This document shows positions 1-8,799 of a stretch of 64,000 bases of DNA, piece after piece (position 1 is the first letter of the stretch; every line of letters starts with the position of its first letter). The translations under genes and the position numbers were made by a program. The DNA is from Echinicola marina (lineage in GTDB: Bacteria; Bacteroidota; Bacteroidia; Cytophagales; Cyclobacteriaceae): contig NZ_CP080025.1 of the NCBI RefSeq assembly GCF_020463795.1, positions 5,081,501 through 5,145,500 on the forward strand. Direction: 5' to 3'. The notes beneath the pieces were generated by a model. The model was not told the DNA's origin, searched no databases, and was given only the letters and a program-made list of their open reading frames with translations.

Positions 1-1
1 C

Positions 2-436
2 GTGCTTACTTGGGCACCACATATCAAAGCTATTCCACATGCAGTCGCCAATTCTTTTGCAGAATGGTCCATCGGCTGTGGGCATGATGTGACCATCACC
101 CATCCGGAAGGATATGAATTGGACGAGAGGTTCACCAAAGGAGCCAAAATAGAATATGACCAGGACAAGGCGCTTGCAGATGCTGACTTTGTTTATGTTA
201 AAAACTGGAGTGGCTTTAATGAATATGGAAAGATTCTTTGCACAGATGAATCTTGGATGCTCAATGAACAGAAATTGGTTCAAGCACCTCATGCAAAAGT
301 AATGCACTGTCTTCCTGTAAGAAGAAATGTGGAACTTTCGGATGAAATCTTAGACGGCCCAAGAAGCTTGGTACAGCATCAAGCCAAAAACAGAATCTTT
401 GCAGCACAAGCAGCACTTAGTCATATTTTAAAATAA
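2..436 (+). CDS. argF': N-acetyl- or N-succinyl-L-ornithine carbamoyltransferase, C-terminal part
   Basis: This is the 3' part of a transcarbamylase of arginine synthesis; the gene enters from outside the window, so the first base in frame is not a true start. The enzyme transfers carbamoyl phosphate to an N-acylated ornithine in the cytoplasm. The carbamoyl-phosphate loop HCLPVRRN is visible near residues 102-109; its double arginine is typical of the acyl-ornithine enzymes rather than ordinary OTCase. About 144 residues remain, under half of a normal chain. The residue that separates the acetyl-specific from the succinyl-specific type lies upstream of the window, so the substrate cannot be settled. 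It lies 30 bases before argB and opens the visible operon. Confidence 0.93.
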   Translation: MLTWAPHIKAIPHAVANSFAEWSIGCGHDVTITHPEGYELDERFTKGAKIEYDQDKALADADFVYVKNWSGFNEYGKILCTDESWMLNEQKLVQAPHAKVMHCLPVRRNVELSDEILDGPRSLVQHQAKNRIFAAQAALSHILK

Positions 437-466
437 GCTTTTCCCCTAACAACCTATTGACCAAAT

Positions 467-1267
467 ATGAATATCAGTATTGTAAAAATTGGCGGTAACG
501 TCATTGATGATCCGGAAAAACTGGAAGAATTTTTAGCTTTGTTTGCCCGACTGGAAGGAAAAAAAATCCTGGTCCATGGTGGAGGGGTGATGGCTTCCAA
601 ATTCGGTGAAAGCCTTGGTATAAAACCCAAAATGGTGGATGGAAGAAGGATCACTGATGCAGAGACCTTAGATGTGGTTACCATGGTTTATGCAGGACTG
701 ATCAATAAAAAGATCGTCGCCCAACTACAGGAATTTAGGCAAAATGCCATGGGCTTTACAGGTGCAGATGGTAATCTTATACGCTCATCAAAAAGGCCAA
801 TAGGTAAAATTGACTACGGTTTTGTAGGGGATGTCAAGGAAGTGAACACTGATCTTTTGGACTTATTACTTGCAGAAGATATTGTTCCAGTAATATCAGC
901 CATCACCCATGACAAAAAAGGCAACCTCCTCAATACCAATGCTGATACCATTGCCTCGGAAATTGCTACTTCCATGGCAAAAAAACACATGGTAAAATTG
1001 TACTTCTGTTTCAACAAAGCAGGGGTACTGATCGATGAGCACAATGATGATTCTGTCGTTCCCCGCATCAATGAGGAAATTTACGAAGAACTCAAAAAAG
1101 ACAATGTTATCCATTCCGGTATGATTCCAAAACTGGACAATGCCTTTGCGGCACTTCAAAAAGGAGTCAGCAATGTCTGGCTGGGCAAAGCAGAAAACTT
1201 GTTATTGGCAGCTAAGGGAAAAAAATCGGGCACTAATATAGAAAGACATAAATACGACCTTTATTAA
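467..1267 (+). CDS. argB: Acetylglutamate kinase (or N-acylglutamate kinase)
   Basis: Phosphorylates N-acylglutamate with ATP in the second step of arginine synthesis. The protein has 266 residues, usual for the amino-acid kinase family. Visible motifs are VKIGGNVID near the N terminus (phosphate-binding lysine K7), HGGG at about 38-41, NTNADTIASEIA around 155-167 and GMIPKL around 218-223 (second phosphate-binding lysine). No N-terminal helix extension of the arginine-inhibited hexameric type is present, so feedback control is uncertain. It follows argF' by 30 bases and precedes argE by 51 bases on the same strand, so it is part of the arg operon. Because Bacteroides uses succinylated intermediates, the substrate could be N-succinylglutamate; that is inference. 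Confidence 0.95.
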   Translation: MNISIVKIGGNVIDDPEKLEEFLALFARLEGKKILVHGGGVMASKFGESLGIKPKMVDGRRITDAETLDVVTMVYAGLINKKIVAQLQEFRQNAMGFTGADGNLIRSSKRPIGKIDYGFVGDVKEVNTDLLDLLLAEDIVPVISAITHDKKGNLLNTNADTIASEIATSMAKKHMVKLYFCFNKAGVLIDEHNDDSVVPRINEEIYEELKKDNVIHSGMIPKLDNAFAALQKGVSNVWLGKAENLLLAAKGKKSGTNIERHKYDLY

Positions 1268-1318
1268 AGGGATCCTTATATTTAGCATTAAATTAATTTA
1301 AACAGACCTAGCGGATTC

Positions 1319-2380
1319 ATGGACAAGCTCAAGGAAGAAGCCAAAACTCTTCTAAAGCAGTTGATCGAAACTCCTTCCTTAAGCAGGGAGGAAGATAACA
1401 CAGCCAATATAATAGCTGATTACCTCTTGCGAAAAGGAGTGGAAATCAAGCGAAAAAAGAACAATATCTGGGCCGTCAATAAACACTTTGATTCCCAAAA
1501 GCCCACTATTTTATTGAATTCCCACCATGATACCGTGAAGCCCAATAATGGCTATACAAAAGATCCTTTTAATGCCATCACTGAAGAGGGGAAATTATAT
1601 GGACTGGGTAGTAATGATGCAGGAGGCTGTCTAGTTAGCCTTATTGCTGCATTTGTATATTTCTACGATCACAAACTTCCTTTCAATTTAATCTTGGCCG
1701 CAACAGCAGAAGAAGAAATCAGTGGCAGGGAAGGAATAGCTTATCTTTTAGAGGAACTTCCCAAAATCCATTTGGCCATAGTGGGGGAACCAACTTTATT
1801 GGATGTCGCTGTAGCTGAAAAAGGCCTTATGGTCATTGATGCAACTATCACTGGAAAGGCTGGACATGCTGCAAGAAATGAAGGTATCAATGCCTTATAT
1901 GAAGCATTGCCAGACTTAAATACTATTAAAGACTATAAGTTCAAAAAGGTTTCAGAGTACTTGGGAGAAAGCAAAGTCTCCGCAACTATCATCCAATCAG
2001 GCAGCCAGCATAATGTGGTCCCGGACAAATGTGTTTACACCTTGGATGTCAGGGTTACAGACAGTTATACTTTACAAGAAGCTCTGGATGAGTTAAAAGA
2101 AGTATTAAAGGCAGATTTACAACCAAGGTCTATGCGTCTGAACAGTTCAGCATTGCCCAAAGACCATGATATTTGGAAGGTCATTGAGACCATGCACCTG
2201 AAGTGCTACGGCAGTCCCACATTATCTGACCAAGCCTTGATTCCGTATCCTTCTATTAAAATTGGTCCGGGAGATTCTGCCCGCTCACATACCCCAGATG
2301 AGTTTATTTATTTGGAAGAAATCGATCAGGGAATCGATCGGTATGTTGAGATTTTACAACATTATTTTGATCAAAATTAG
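1319..2380 (+). CDS. argE: M20-family N-acyl-ornithine/citrulline deacylase
   Basis: A zinc-dependent M20 peptidase-family amidohydrolase of 353 residues. In a pathway with an acyl-ornithine transcarbamylase it would remove the acyl group from N-acylcitrulline, making citrulline for the next step. Metal-site signatures are visible: HHDTV at 69-73, the bridging aspartate D100 in LGSNDAGG, the glutamate run at 131-133 (catalytic base and metal ligand), GEPT at 156-159, and a late histidine in SHTPDEF. The dimerisation insert (GHAARNEG) follows in the usual place. The gene sits between argB and argH with short spacers and no terminator, supporting the arginine role over other M20 functions such as succinyl-diaminopimelate hydrolysis. 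Confidence 0.92.
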   Translation: MDKLKEEAKTLLKQLIETPSLSREEDNTANIIADYLLRKGVEIKRKKNNIWAVNKHFDSQKPTILLNSHHDTVKPNNGYTKDPFNAITEEGKLYGLGSNDAGGCLVSLIAAFVYFYDHKLPFNLILAATAEEEISGREGIAYLLEELPKIHLAIVGEPTLLDVAVAEKGLMVIDATITGKAGHAARNEGINALYEALPDLNTIKDYKFKKVSEYLGESKVSATIIQSGSQHNVVPDKCVYTLDVRVTDSYTLQEALDELKEVLKADLQPRSMRLNSSALPKDHDIWKVIETMHLKCYGSPTLSDQALIPYPSIKIGPGDSARSHTPDEFIYLEEIDQGIDRYVEILQHYFDQN

Positions 2381-2422
2381 AAATTAACCTTCCCGTCAAT
2401 TTGGGAAAAGCATAATACAATT

Positions 2423-3757
2423 ATGAAACTTTGGCAAAAAAACACTACTAGCACCAAGGAAGTTGAACAATTTACAATTGGACGTGATCCTGAATTTGAC
2501 ATTGTCCTGGCTCCGTTTGATGTATTGGGATCGCTGGCCCACGCGACCATGTTGGAAAGTATTGGTCTTTTGACCAAAGATGAGCTAGCTACCCTGAAAA
2601 AGGGTCTGAAAGAAATCTATACTGAAATTGAAGCTGGAACCTTTAAAATTGATCCTGGAGTAGAGGACGTTCATTCACAGGTTGAATTTCTTCTTACAGA
2701 AAGATATGGAGATGTAGGTAAAAAATTACATAGCGGTCGTTCTAGAAATGACCAGGTTGCCGTAGACCTAAAGCTTTATTATCGTTCAGAGATCCAGGAG
2801 GTACTTGCTGCTACAAAATCCCTTTTTGACCTATTGGTGAAATTGGCAGAAAAACATAAAAATGATTTGATGCCAGGTTATACCCACACCCAATTGGCCA
2901 TGCCTTCTTCTTTTGGCCTATGGTTTGGTTCACTGGCTGAGTCATTGGCAGAAGACCTGGAAATGTTGCTAGCTGCCTATAACCTAGCCAATAGAAACCC
3001 ACTGGGCTCTGCTGCAGGCTATGGATCTTCATTTCCGCTAAACCGCACCATGACCACTGAGCTTTTGGGCTTTAAAGAGATGCACTATAACGTGATCAAC
3101 GCTCAAAATAACCGTGGAAAAACCGAAAAGGTAATCGCCTTTGCCATGGCCGGACTGGCGGGTACGCTCAACCGATTAGCAGCGGATACGATCATCTTTA
3201 TGAACCAACATTTTGGTTTCGTAAAGTTCCCTGATAACCTCACCACTGGATCCAGTATCATGCCTCATAAGAAAAATCCAGATGTATTTGAATTGATCAG
3301 AGCTAAGGCCAACCAAATCCAAAGTGGTCCTCAGAACCTGATGATGCAAATGACCAATACCACCACAGGTTATCACCGTGACTTACAATTATTAAAAGAA
3401 ACGACCTTCCCTGATTTTGAAAAACTGAAGGACTGCCTCCAAATCACCGAATTTATGTTGGAGCATATTGAGGTGAAATCCGGCTTATTGGAAGATAAAT
3501 TCTATAAGCATCTTTTCAGTGTAGAAGAAGTCAACCGCTTGGTTTTGGAAGGCATGCCATTCAGAGATGCTTACAAAAAGGTAGGTTTAGATATTGAAAG
3601 TGATGATTTTGCTCCTGAACATACCGTTAATCACAGCCATGAAGGTAGTATAGGGCAGCTTTGCCTGGATGAAATCAAACAAAAAATGGATGATGCCATA
3701 GCCAAGTTTGATTTTGAAAAAATTGAATCCAGCTACAAAAAGCTACTAGAAGCATAA
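2423..3757 (+). CDS. argH: Argininosuccinate lyase
   Basis: Cleaves argininosuccinate to arginine and fumarate, the final step of the pathway. At 444 residues it has normal family length. The fumarase/aspartase superfamily signature GSSIMPHKKNPD is at 276-287 (mobile catalytic-serine loop), with SGRSRNDQ at 104-111 and the catalytic histidine loop GYTHTQ at 152-157. It is the last gene of the visible arg operon, starting 42 bases after argE, and is followed by a strong intrinsic terminator. argG, argC and argD are not in the window and are expected upstream; that is inference from common Bacteroidota gene order. Confidence 0.97.
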   Translation: MKLWQKNTTSTKEVEQFTIGRDPEFDIVLAPFDVLGSLAHATMLESIGLLTKDELATLKKGLKEIYTEIEAGTFKIDPGVEDVHSQVEFLLTERYGDVGKKLHSGRSRNDQVAVDLKLYYRSEIQEVLAATKSLFDLLVKLAEKHKNDLMPGYTHTQLAMPSSFGLWFGSLAESLAEDLEMLLAAYNLANRNPLGSAAGYGSSFPLNRTMTTELLGFKEMHYNVINAQNNRGKTEKVIAFAMAGLAGTLNRLAADTIIFMNQHFGFVKFPDNLTTGSSIMPHKKNPDVFELIRAKANQIQSGPQNLMMQMTNTTTGYHRDLQLLKETTFPDFEKLKDCLQITEFMLEHIEVKSGLLEDKFYKHLFSVEEVNRLVLEGMPFRDAYKKVGLDIESDDFAPEHTVNHSHEGSIGQLCLDEIKQKMDDAIAKFDFEKIESSYKKLLEA

Positions 3758-3768
3758 AAATTATGCAT

Positions 3769-3821
3769 TAGATGCAGGATATTGGAATTAAGAGCTACTA
3801 TCCTGCATCTAGTATTTTTTT
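3769..3821 (+). terminator. Intrinsic terminator of the arg operon
   Basis: Perfect 13-base inverted repeat (arms 3769-3781 and 3799-3811, left arm TAGATGCAGGATA) with a 17-base loop, followed by GTATTTTTTT. It lies 11 bases after the argH stop codon. Confidence 0.88.
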
Positions 3822-3910
3822 ATTACAGAAGACTCTCCAGGAAATACTGACTATAACCATTGCCTTCTTTCCTATAAATTCGTTATTTTGAACCTTTAAA
3901 TTTTTGCGCG

Positions 3911-4264
3911 GTGCCATACAAAGAACGAGAAATAGAGAAAAAGTATTATTCCATAGGTGAAGTAGCTGAAATGTTCAAAGTAGCCACTTCACTGATCCGC
4001 TATTGGGAAGGTGAGTTTGACATTATCAAACCCAAAAAGGACAAAAAAGGCAACCGCAGGTTTACCAAGGAAGACATCGAAAAAATCGGTCTCATTTTTC
4101 ATTTGGTAAAGGAAAAAGGCTACACTTTGCAAGGTGCTCAAGAAATCATCAAAAAAGATCAGTATGAGATTTCTGACAAAGCCGGCATGGTCAATCGCCT
4201 GAAAGAAATTAGAAGCTTTTTAATAGAAATAAGGAACAATCTTCATGCAGAAAACAGCGGATGA
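3911..4264 (+). CDS. MerR-family transcriptional regulator
   Basis: A 117-residue DNA-binding protein with an N-terminal MerR winged helix: YYSIGEVAEMFKV starts near residue 12 and is followed by the typical SLIRYWEGEF recognition segment and the wing GNRRFTKEDIEKI. After the dimerising helix (residues about 75-115) there is no ligand-binding domain, so it is a minimal MerR of the kind common in Bacteroidota; its signal is unknown. The start is GTG: the residues just after it fit the family and no better ATG lies upstream in frame. Its 3' end overlaps dprA by 20 bases, implying translational coupling. Whether it acts on dprA or elsewhere cannot be seen. Confidence 0.88.
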   Translation: MPYKEREIEKKYYSIGEVAEMFKVATSLIRYWEGEFDIIKPKKDKKGNRRFTKEDIEKIGLIFHLVKEKGYTLQGAQEIIKKDQYEISDKAGMVNRLKEIRSFLIEIRNNLHAENSG

Positions 4265-5369
4265 AAACCAACTCCAATATTCCATAGCACTCAGCCTAAT
4301 CCCACAACTTGGCCCCAATATTTTCAAGACCGTTATCAGCTATTGTGGCTCGCCAAAAAACTTTTTCAATATGCCCCCGGGAAAAGCAGCAAAAATCCCA
4401 GGGATAGGGCCCAAACTAATTGAGCTAAGAAAACAAAAACAAGAATTTCTCAGAAAAGCTGAGAAAATAATGGATGATTGTCATAAACATCAAATTCACA
4501 TTCATACCTATCTTGAACCATCCTACCCTACTCGATTAAAATCCTATTTGAACTCACCCGTCCTCCTTTTTTCCAAAGGAAACATCAACCTTAACCCGGA
4601 TAAAAGCATTGGTATCGTAGGTACTAGAAATGCATCGGATTATGGTAAAATGAGCACACGAAAAATAGTGGAAAGCCTCAGCCCATTTCAACCCACAATC
4701 ATCAGTGGTCTGGCTTATGGCATTGATATCACCGCACATAGGGCTGCCTTGGACTTTGGGCTTCCAACCATTTCTATTTTGGGCAACTCCCTAGAATCCA
4801 TTTACCCAGCCAGTCACAAAAGCACAGCAGCCAATATGATGGAAAATGGGGGACTTGTATCTGAGTACAAAGTAGGAACGCCATTAAATGCCAATAACTT
4901 CCCTGCTAGAAACCGCATCATAGCAGCACTATCTGATGCATTGATTGTGGTAGAAGCCGCCAAAAGAGGTGGCGCATTGATTACAGCAGAAATTGCCTAT
5001 AGTTATAACCGTGAAGTCTTTGCTGTGCCCGGTAATCTACAAAACACCTACAGTGAAGGCTGCAATAACCTTATTCGATCCATGAAGGCCAGTATTTATA
5101 CAGGGCCGAAAGATATTCAGGAAGCCCTCTCATGGGACAATGAAAACAATAAAGAAAATCCAGTCAAAAAAATTAAGATTGATCTCAGCCAATTTCCAGT
5201 TGAAGAACAAACTATCCTAAAATTGCTTTCCGATAATCAGGAATTAGAGATTGACCATCTCAGCTGGCAGTCCCAAATTCCCGTTTCCCAGTTAGCTTCT
5301 CTCCTGCTCAATTTGGAGTTTCAAGGTTTAATAAAGTCATTTCCTGGGAAAAAATATGGTCTGTGCTAA
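4245..5369 (+). CDS. dprA: DNA-processing protein DprA
   Basis: Loads RecA on incoming single-stranded DNA during natural transformation. The 374 residues show an N-terminal helix-hairpin-helix region (IPGIGPKLIE at 51-60), then the Rossmann-like DprA core with GTRNASDYG (126-134), GLAYGID (155-161), a NSLESIYPASHK stretch and the long conserved PARNRIIAALSD segment followed by GGALITAE, and a C-terminal winged-helix-like segment after residue 310. Length is standard. It overlaps the MerR gene by 20 bases. DprA alone does not prove competence, since it is conserved in many non-competent bacteria, and no other competence gene lies in the window. Confidence 0.96.
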   Translation: MQKTADENQLQYSIALSLIPQLGPNIFKTVISYCGSPKNFFNMPPGKAAKIPGIGPKLIELRKQKQEFLRKAEKIMDDCHKHQIHIHTYLEPSYPTRLKSYLNSPVLLFSKGNINLNPDKSIGIVGTRNASDYGKMSTRKIVESLSPFQPTIISGLAYGIDITAHRAALDFGLPTISILGNSLESIYPASHKSTAANMMENGGLVSEYKVGTPLNANNFPARNRIIAALSDALIVVEAAKRGGALITAEIAYSYNREVFAVPGNLQNTYSEGCNNLIRSMKASIYTGPKDIQEALSWDNENNKENPVKKIKIDLSQFPVEEQTILKLLSDNQELEIDHLSWQSQIPVSQLASLLLNLEFQGLIKSFPGKKYGLC

Positions 5370-5434
5370 GTATAAATCCTCCACATCAAAATTCACCATT
5401 ACAAGTGGCAACTAGCTTAAATTTATGATCAGAC

Positions 5435-6280
5435 TCAACCAAAAACAAATCTGGCCAACTTCATGGCTTCTCCAAACTCCTCCTTGTTCAAATTCAAATC
5501 GAAACCTTCTTTTTCAAGCACCTCAATCATCACTTCCGTGGCCACATTCCCCACCAGCTCATCCTTGGCCATGGGGCAACCCCCAAAGCCTTTAATGGCC
5601 CCATCAAAACGAGCACAACCACCTTTCAATCCAGCCTTAATTTTTTCTTCAATGCTTTCCGGCCTGCTGTGAAAATGAGCCCCAAACTCTATCTCTGGAT
5701 AAGCTTGAATATTGGTACTGAACAATTCCTCGATCAGCTTGGGTTCAGCCACTCCAATCGTATCTGACAGGGCAATGATCTTAATTCCCATTGCATCCAA
5801 CTTCCCCACAAACTCCGCCACCATTTCTGCCGAAAAAGGCTCTCCATAGGGATTACCAAAGCCCATGCTCAAATAGGTGACCAAGGTTTTACCCTTGATT
5901 TCACAAAGGTTCTGAATGTCTTCTACAGTCTCTAATGCCTCCGCAATGCTTTTATGAGTATTTCTTTGCTGAAAAGTCTCAGAAATGGACAAGGGAAATC
6001 CCAAATAATCAATTTCCTCAAAAGTCAATGCTTCCTCTGCCCCCCTCTTATTGGCCACAATCGCCAATAATTTTGACTTGGAATGGAACAGATCCAGTAA
6101 ATCCAACAACTCAGCAGTATCCCGCATTTGCGGCATAGCTTTAGGACTTACAAAACTCCCAAAATCTACTGTATCAAAGCCTACCTCCAATAGTTGATTA
6201 ATATAAGCAGCCTTGATCGCTGTATCAATAAACTCTTCTCTCCCCTGCATGGCATCACGGGGACATTCTATAATCTTCAT
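5435..6280 (-). CDS. mvaB: Hydroxymethylglutaryl-CoA lyase
   Basis: Splits 3-hydroxy-3-methylglutaryl-CoA into acetyl-CoA and acetoacetate, the last step of leucine degradation. The DRE-TIM barrel has 281 residues. Visible are the N-terminal catalytic pair R8-D9 (PRDAMQG), DTIGVAEP around 173-180, the metal-binding histidines H202 and H204 (GAHFHSRP), and the catalytic cysteine C235 in the GGCPMAK loop, followed by GNVATE. The normal loop reads GGCPYAKGASGN, so ELV for GAS is a mild departure. It is monocistronic by appearance and convergent with dprA across 65 bases. A Bacteroidota-type -7 box lies 42 bases upstream. Confidence 0.92.
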   Translation of the reverse strand: MKIIECPRDAMQGREEFIDTAIKAAYINQLLEVGFDTVDFGSFVSPKAMPQMRDTAELLDLLDLFHSKSKLLAIVANKRGAEEALTFEEIDYLGFPLSISETFQQRNTHKSIAEALETVEDIQNLCEIKGKTLVTYLSMGFGNPYGEPFSAEMVAEFVGKLDAMGIKIIALSDTIGVAEPKLIEELFSTNIQAYPEIEFGAHFHSRPESIEEKIKAGLKGGCARFDGAIKGFGGCPMAKDELVGNVATEVMIEVLEKEGFDLNLNKEEFGEAMKLARFVFG

Positions 6281-6321
6281 ATCTGCTGACTAATGATCTT
6301 GTCCAAAAAATCGAAGTTAGT

Positions 6322-6329
6322 CAAATTTA
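6322..6329 (-). promoter_or_regulatory. Possible -7 element for the HMG-CoA lyase gene
   Basis: On the minus strand the sequence reads TAAATTTG, matching the Bacteroidota -7 consensus TAnnTTTG, 42 bases upstream of the ATG. A TTTTG motif lies upstream but only 15 bases away, shorter than usual, so the -33 part is not convincing. Confidence 0.35.
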
Positions 6330-6479
6330 TCCGCATTCCTTTCCCAAAAGCCATTCTTGGGCATTTATCCATTTGATTTACATCCATCCTAACTTTTATG
6401 CTACGATTTTAGAGAAAACCGCTCAAAAATTGAATTTGTAAATCAATTAACGTTTTTTACGATCATCTTCCCATATTGA

Positions 6480-7088
6480 TTATTTGACCATAGAAACCGG
6501 AGGCAATGGTGGCGGCACCTGATTTCTGATTGGCTTGACACTCTTAAGATAGGCAAAAATAGCCTCTACCTCCTCATCAGTATAATATTGAAACATTTCC
6601 CATGGCATGGGAGGTAAAATCATCCGTGCACCATCCAATCCCTTATACTTACCCTCCCTGAACACTTTATACAGTTGTTCTACCTTCCAATTGCCAATCC
6701 CAGTTTCATCTGGAGTAAGATTAGCTGCATAAGAAACACCCCAGGGACCTATCCATTCTGTTAAATCCCTAGTAACCACCAGCCCCTTCGATTCCATTTC
6801 TGCTTTGTCAACTTCTATCTTGGACATAGCAGAAGGATGCCCAGATAACCATAGCGCAGAATCCAATACAGGCCCATGATCTGTCATCTTTTTAGGCGTG
6901 TGACAATCATTACAGCCCCCCACAAGTACCAGATGCTCACCAAGTTTAACCTGATTTTCAAACCCATAATTTAATGGAACCTCTTCTATAGGGTTTTCAC
7001 TTGCCATGCTGCCTGAGTTCTTTTCTCTACACTGGAAAAGAAGCATTAAAATCACCAACAGCAAAATAGAATTAAAATGCTTTTTCAT
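6480..7088 (-). CDS. Lipoprotein c-type cytochrome
   Basis: A 202-residue exported protein that should carry one covalently bound haem and shuttle electrons at the cell envelope. A hydrophobic signal segment (residues 8-19) ends in the lipobox LFQC with cysteine 20, so it is predicted to be a lipoprotein. The haem-binding CNDCH is at 59-63 in GGCNDCHTPK, and candidate distal methionine ligands are in PPMPWEMF (about 159-166). The C-terminal DEEVEAIFAYLKSVKP helix is typical of cytochrome c. It is longer than a plain class I cytochrome, with an insert of about 60 residues between haem motif and C-terminal helix. No oxidase or dehydrogenase partner is adjacent, so its redox partner is unknown. 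Confidence 0.87.
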   Translation of the reverse strand: MKKHFNSILLLVILMLLFQCREKNSGSMASENPIEEVPLNYGFENQVKLGEHLVLVGGCNDCHTPKKMTDHGPVLDSALWLSGHPSAMSKIEVDKAEMESKGLVVTRDLTEWIGPWGVSYAANLTPDETGIGNWKVEQLYKVFREGKYKGLDGARMILPPMPWEMFQYYTDEEVEAIFAYLKSVKPIRNQVPPPLPPVSMVK

Positions 7089-7751
7089 GATATTTAGGGT
7101 ATAATGGTGACTAAAGCAGAAATAGATTTATCCCTATAGTCTTCCTGCCATTCTCACTCAAAGTCCCAACAAAATGCAGTCTTACACCGGAACAATATCT
7201 ACAGGTAGTTATAGATAAGTTAATTGATTTAACGCATATTTAAAAACATTTTTAATCAAATATCACCAGTTACTAGTTAAATAAACTTAAATGATTTCAC
7301 CTTATATCCACTAAAAAAGGTCGGTCATTATCATTCACATCCCATTCATCTACCTTTTACTCAAAATAAGTTTGCCCCAATCAAATCAAACCGATCTCCA
7401 TTTGTCACCTTATTCCAAGCTGCAACAAAATATTCCCAAGCCCCCTTCCCATCTTCATAACCATAAAATTCTAATAATACCCTCAGGAACTCTAACCCAA
7501 GATCAATACATCATTTAAATTATTACCCACTAATAAATCATCAATATTTTTCATATTTTAGTATTCATAAAAAGCTGATAATAAAGGCACTTAATCCTTA
7601 AGGATTGATATTTCTCCAAAGTTTGGAATGCAATTACAGTTCTTCCAGACAATGGCTCTTGAGAGGATCAAAAAATAGCTCTCACTATAATTAGTCTGCA
7701 ATACACAATCATTTTTGTAAGTTTTTTACGCACAATTAACCTCTATTAACC
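7089..7751. other. Intergenic stretch between cytochrome c and patatin genes
   Basis: A 663-base region with no intact gene. Its middle holds a decayed minus-strand reading frame (reported separately at 7297-7554). Upstream of that on the same strand, about 7565-7680, there is a further unstarted run of about 37 codons that may belong to the same or another remnant; it is too short to call. I see no convincing consensus promoter directly before the patatin gene; CATTTTTG at 7710-7717 differs from the -7 consensus by one base. Confidence 0.5.
7297..7554 (-). pseudogene. Decayed small gene with frameshifts
   Basis: On the minus strand an ATG at 7552-7554 opens 18 codons (MKNIDDLLVGNNLNDVLI) and then meets a stop. 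Reading on in the neighbouring frame gives a natural-looking continuation (LEFLRVLLEFYGYEDGKG, then AWEYFVAAWNKVTNG) to a TGA at 7361-7363. A further shift gives VDEWDVNDNDRPFLVDIR before a stop at 7297-7299. The pieces together would make a protein of about 85 residues. A single missing base would repair the first break. The family is not recognised; small acidic aromatic-rich proteins of this look include immunity proteins, but that is a guess. It could also be an artefact of assembly. Confidence 0.4.
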
Positions 7752-8783
7752 ATGAAAAAAGTAAGAATATTATCCATTGATGGCGGTGGAATACGCGGAA
7801 TTTTACCTGGGGTAGTTCTCGGCCAACTTGAAAAGAAAATCCAAAGAAAAGGTAAGGACGAAAACCTTAGACTATCAGACATGTTTGATTTTATGGCTGG
7901 TACAAGTACTGGAGGGATCCTTACTTTGGCTTATTTAACTCCTAATGAAGAAAACCGTCCAAAACTTACTGCTGAAGAAGCTGTAAACATCTATCTGGAC
8001 CGTGGGGACGAAATTTTTGACGTGAGCAAGTGGCAAAAAATCAAAAGTGGAATGGGGATTCTAGACGAGAAATTCGATGCCAGTGAACTCGAAGAAGCTT
8101 TAAATGATACTTTCCTAGAAACAGAGCTTTCACAGCTCCTTAAACCCTGTATTATTAGTTCTTATGATATCAGAAACGGAAAACCTCACTTTTTCAAACA
8201 ACATAAATCCGTCAAGGAAATCTACAATTATAAAGTTAAAGACATTGCCCGTGCCACTTCTGCCGCCCCTACCTACTTCGAAACCTCACGTATAAAAAAC
8301 AGTCTGGGCACTCCTTATCCCTTGATCGATGGTGGGGTATTTGTCAACAACCCAGCACTTGTCGCTTATTCTGAGGTTAGGACCATGAATTTTGAGGGCA
8401 TTAAGCACCTTCCCACTGCCAAAGACATGATGATAGTTTCACTAGGCACTGGTAGTACCAGTCAAAAATACGAATACAAAAAAGCAAAAGATTGGGGTGC
8501 CGCAGGCTGGATAAAGCCGATAATTGAAATCATGATGTCTGGTAATGCCAAAACAGTTCACCATCACTTGGACCAAATCTACAAAACCCTTAGCACAAAG
8601 GACCAAAAAGATTACCACCGCTTGGAACCTCTGCTCATTCAAGCAGATACGGCCATGGACAATGGCTCCATAGAAAACATGACCAAATTAAAAGAGGATG
8701 CACTAAGTTATATTTCTAAAAGTGAGGTTGATGAAGAGTTGGATGAAATCACAGAAAAGCTGTTTAAACTTTCCAATACTTGA
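7752..8783 (+). CDS. Patatin-like phospholipase
   Basis: A 343-residue lipid acyl hydrolase of the patatin/cPLA2 type, using a serine-aspartate dyad. The oxyanion-hole motif DGGGIRG is at 10-16, the nucleophile elbow GTSTG at 50-54 with serine 52, and the catalytic aspartate D193 in the DGG motif at 193-195 (LIDGGVFVNNP). There is no signal peptide or membrane segment, so it is predicted to be cytoplasmic. Related stand-alone enzymes include CapV, the phospholipase effector of CBASS anti-phage systems, but no cyclic-oligonucleotide cyclase or accessory gene is next to it, so a defence role is unsupported. It is flanked by opposite-strand gene remnants and followed by a hairpin. Confidence 0.9.
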   Translation: MKKVRILSIDGGGIRGILPGVVLGQLEKKIQRKGKDENLRLSDMFDFMAGTSTGGILTLAYLTPNEENRPKLTAEEAVNIYLDRGDEIFDVSKWQKIKSGMGILDEKFDASELEEALNDTFLETELSQLLKPCIISSYDIRNGKPHFFKQHKSVKEIYNYKVKDIARATSAAPTYFETSRIKNSLGTPYPLIDGGVFVNNPALVAYSEVRTMNFEGIKHLPTAKDMMIVSLGTGSTSQKYEYKKAKDWGAAGWIKPIIEIMMSGNAKTVHHHLDQIYKTLSTKDQKDYHRLEPLLIQADTAMDNGSIENMTKLKEDALSYISKSEVDEELDEITEKLFKLSNT

Positions 8784-8799
8784 TCCCAAATTGAAAACA

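Noticed and set aside
7752-8783. CBASS anti-phage system based on the patatin-like gene
   Set aside because: No cyclic-oligonucleotide cyclase, ubiquitin-like or other CBASS gene lies nearby; the enzyme family alone is not evidence for defence.
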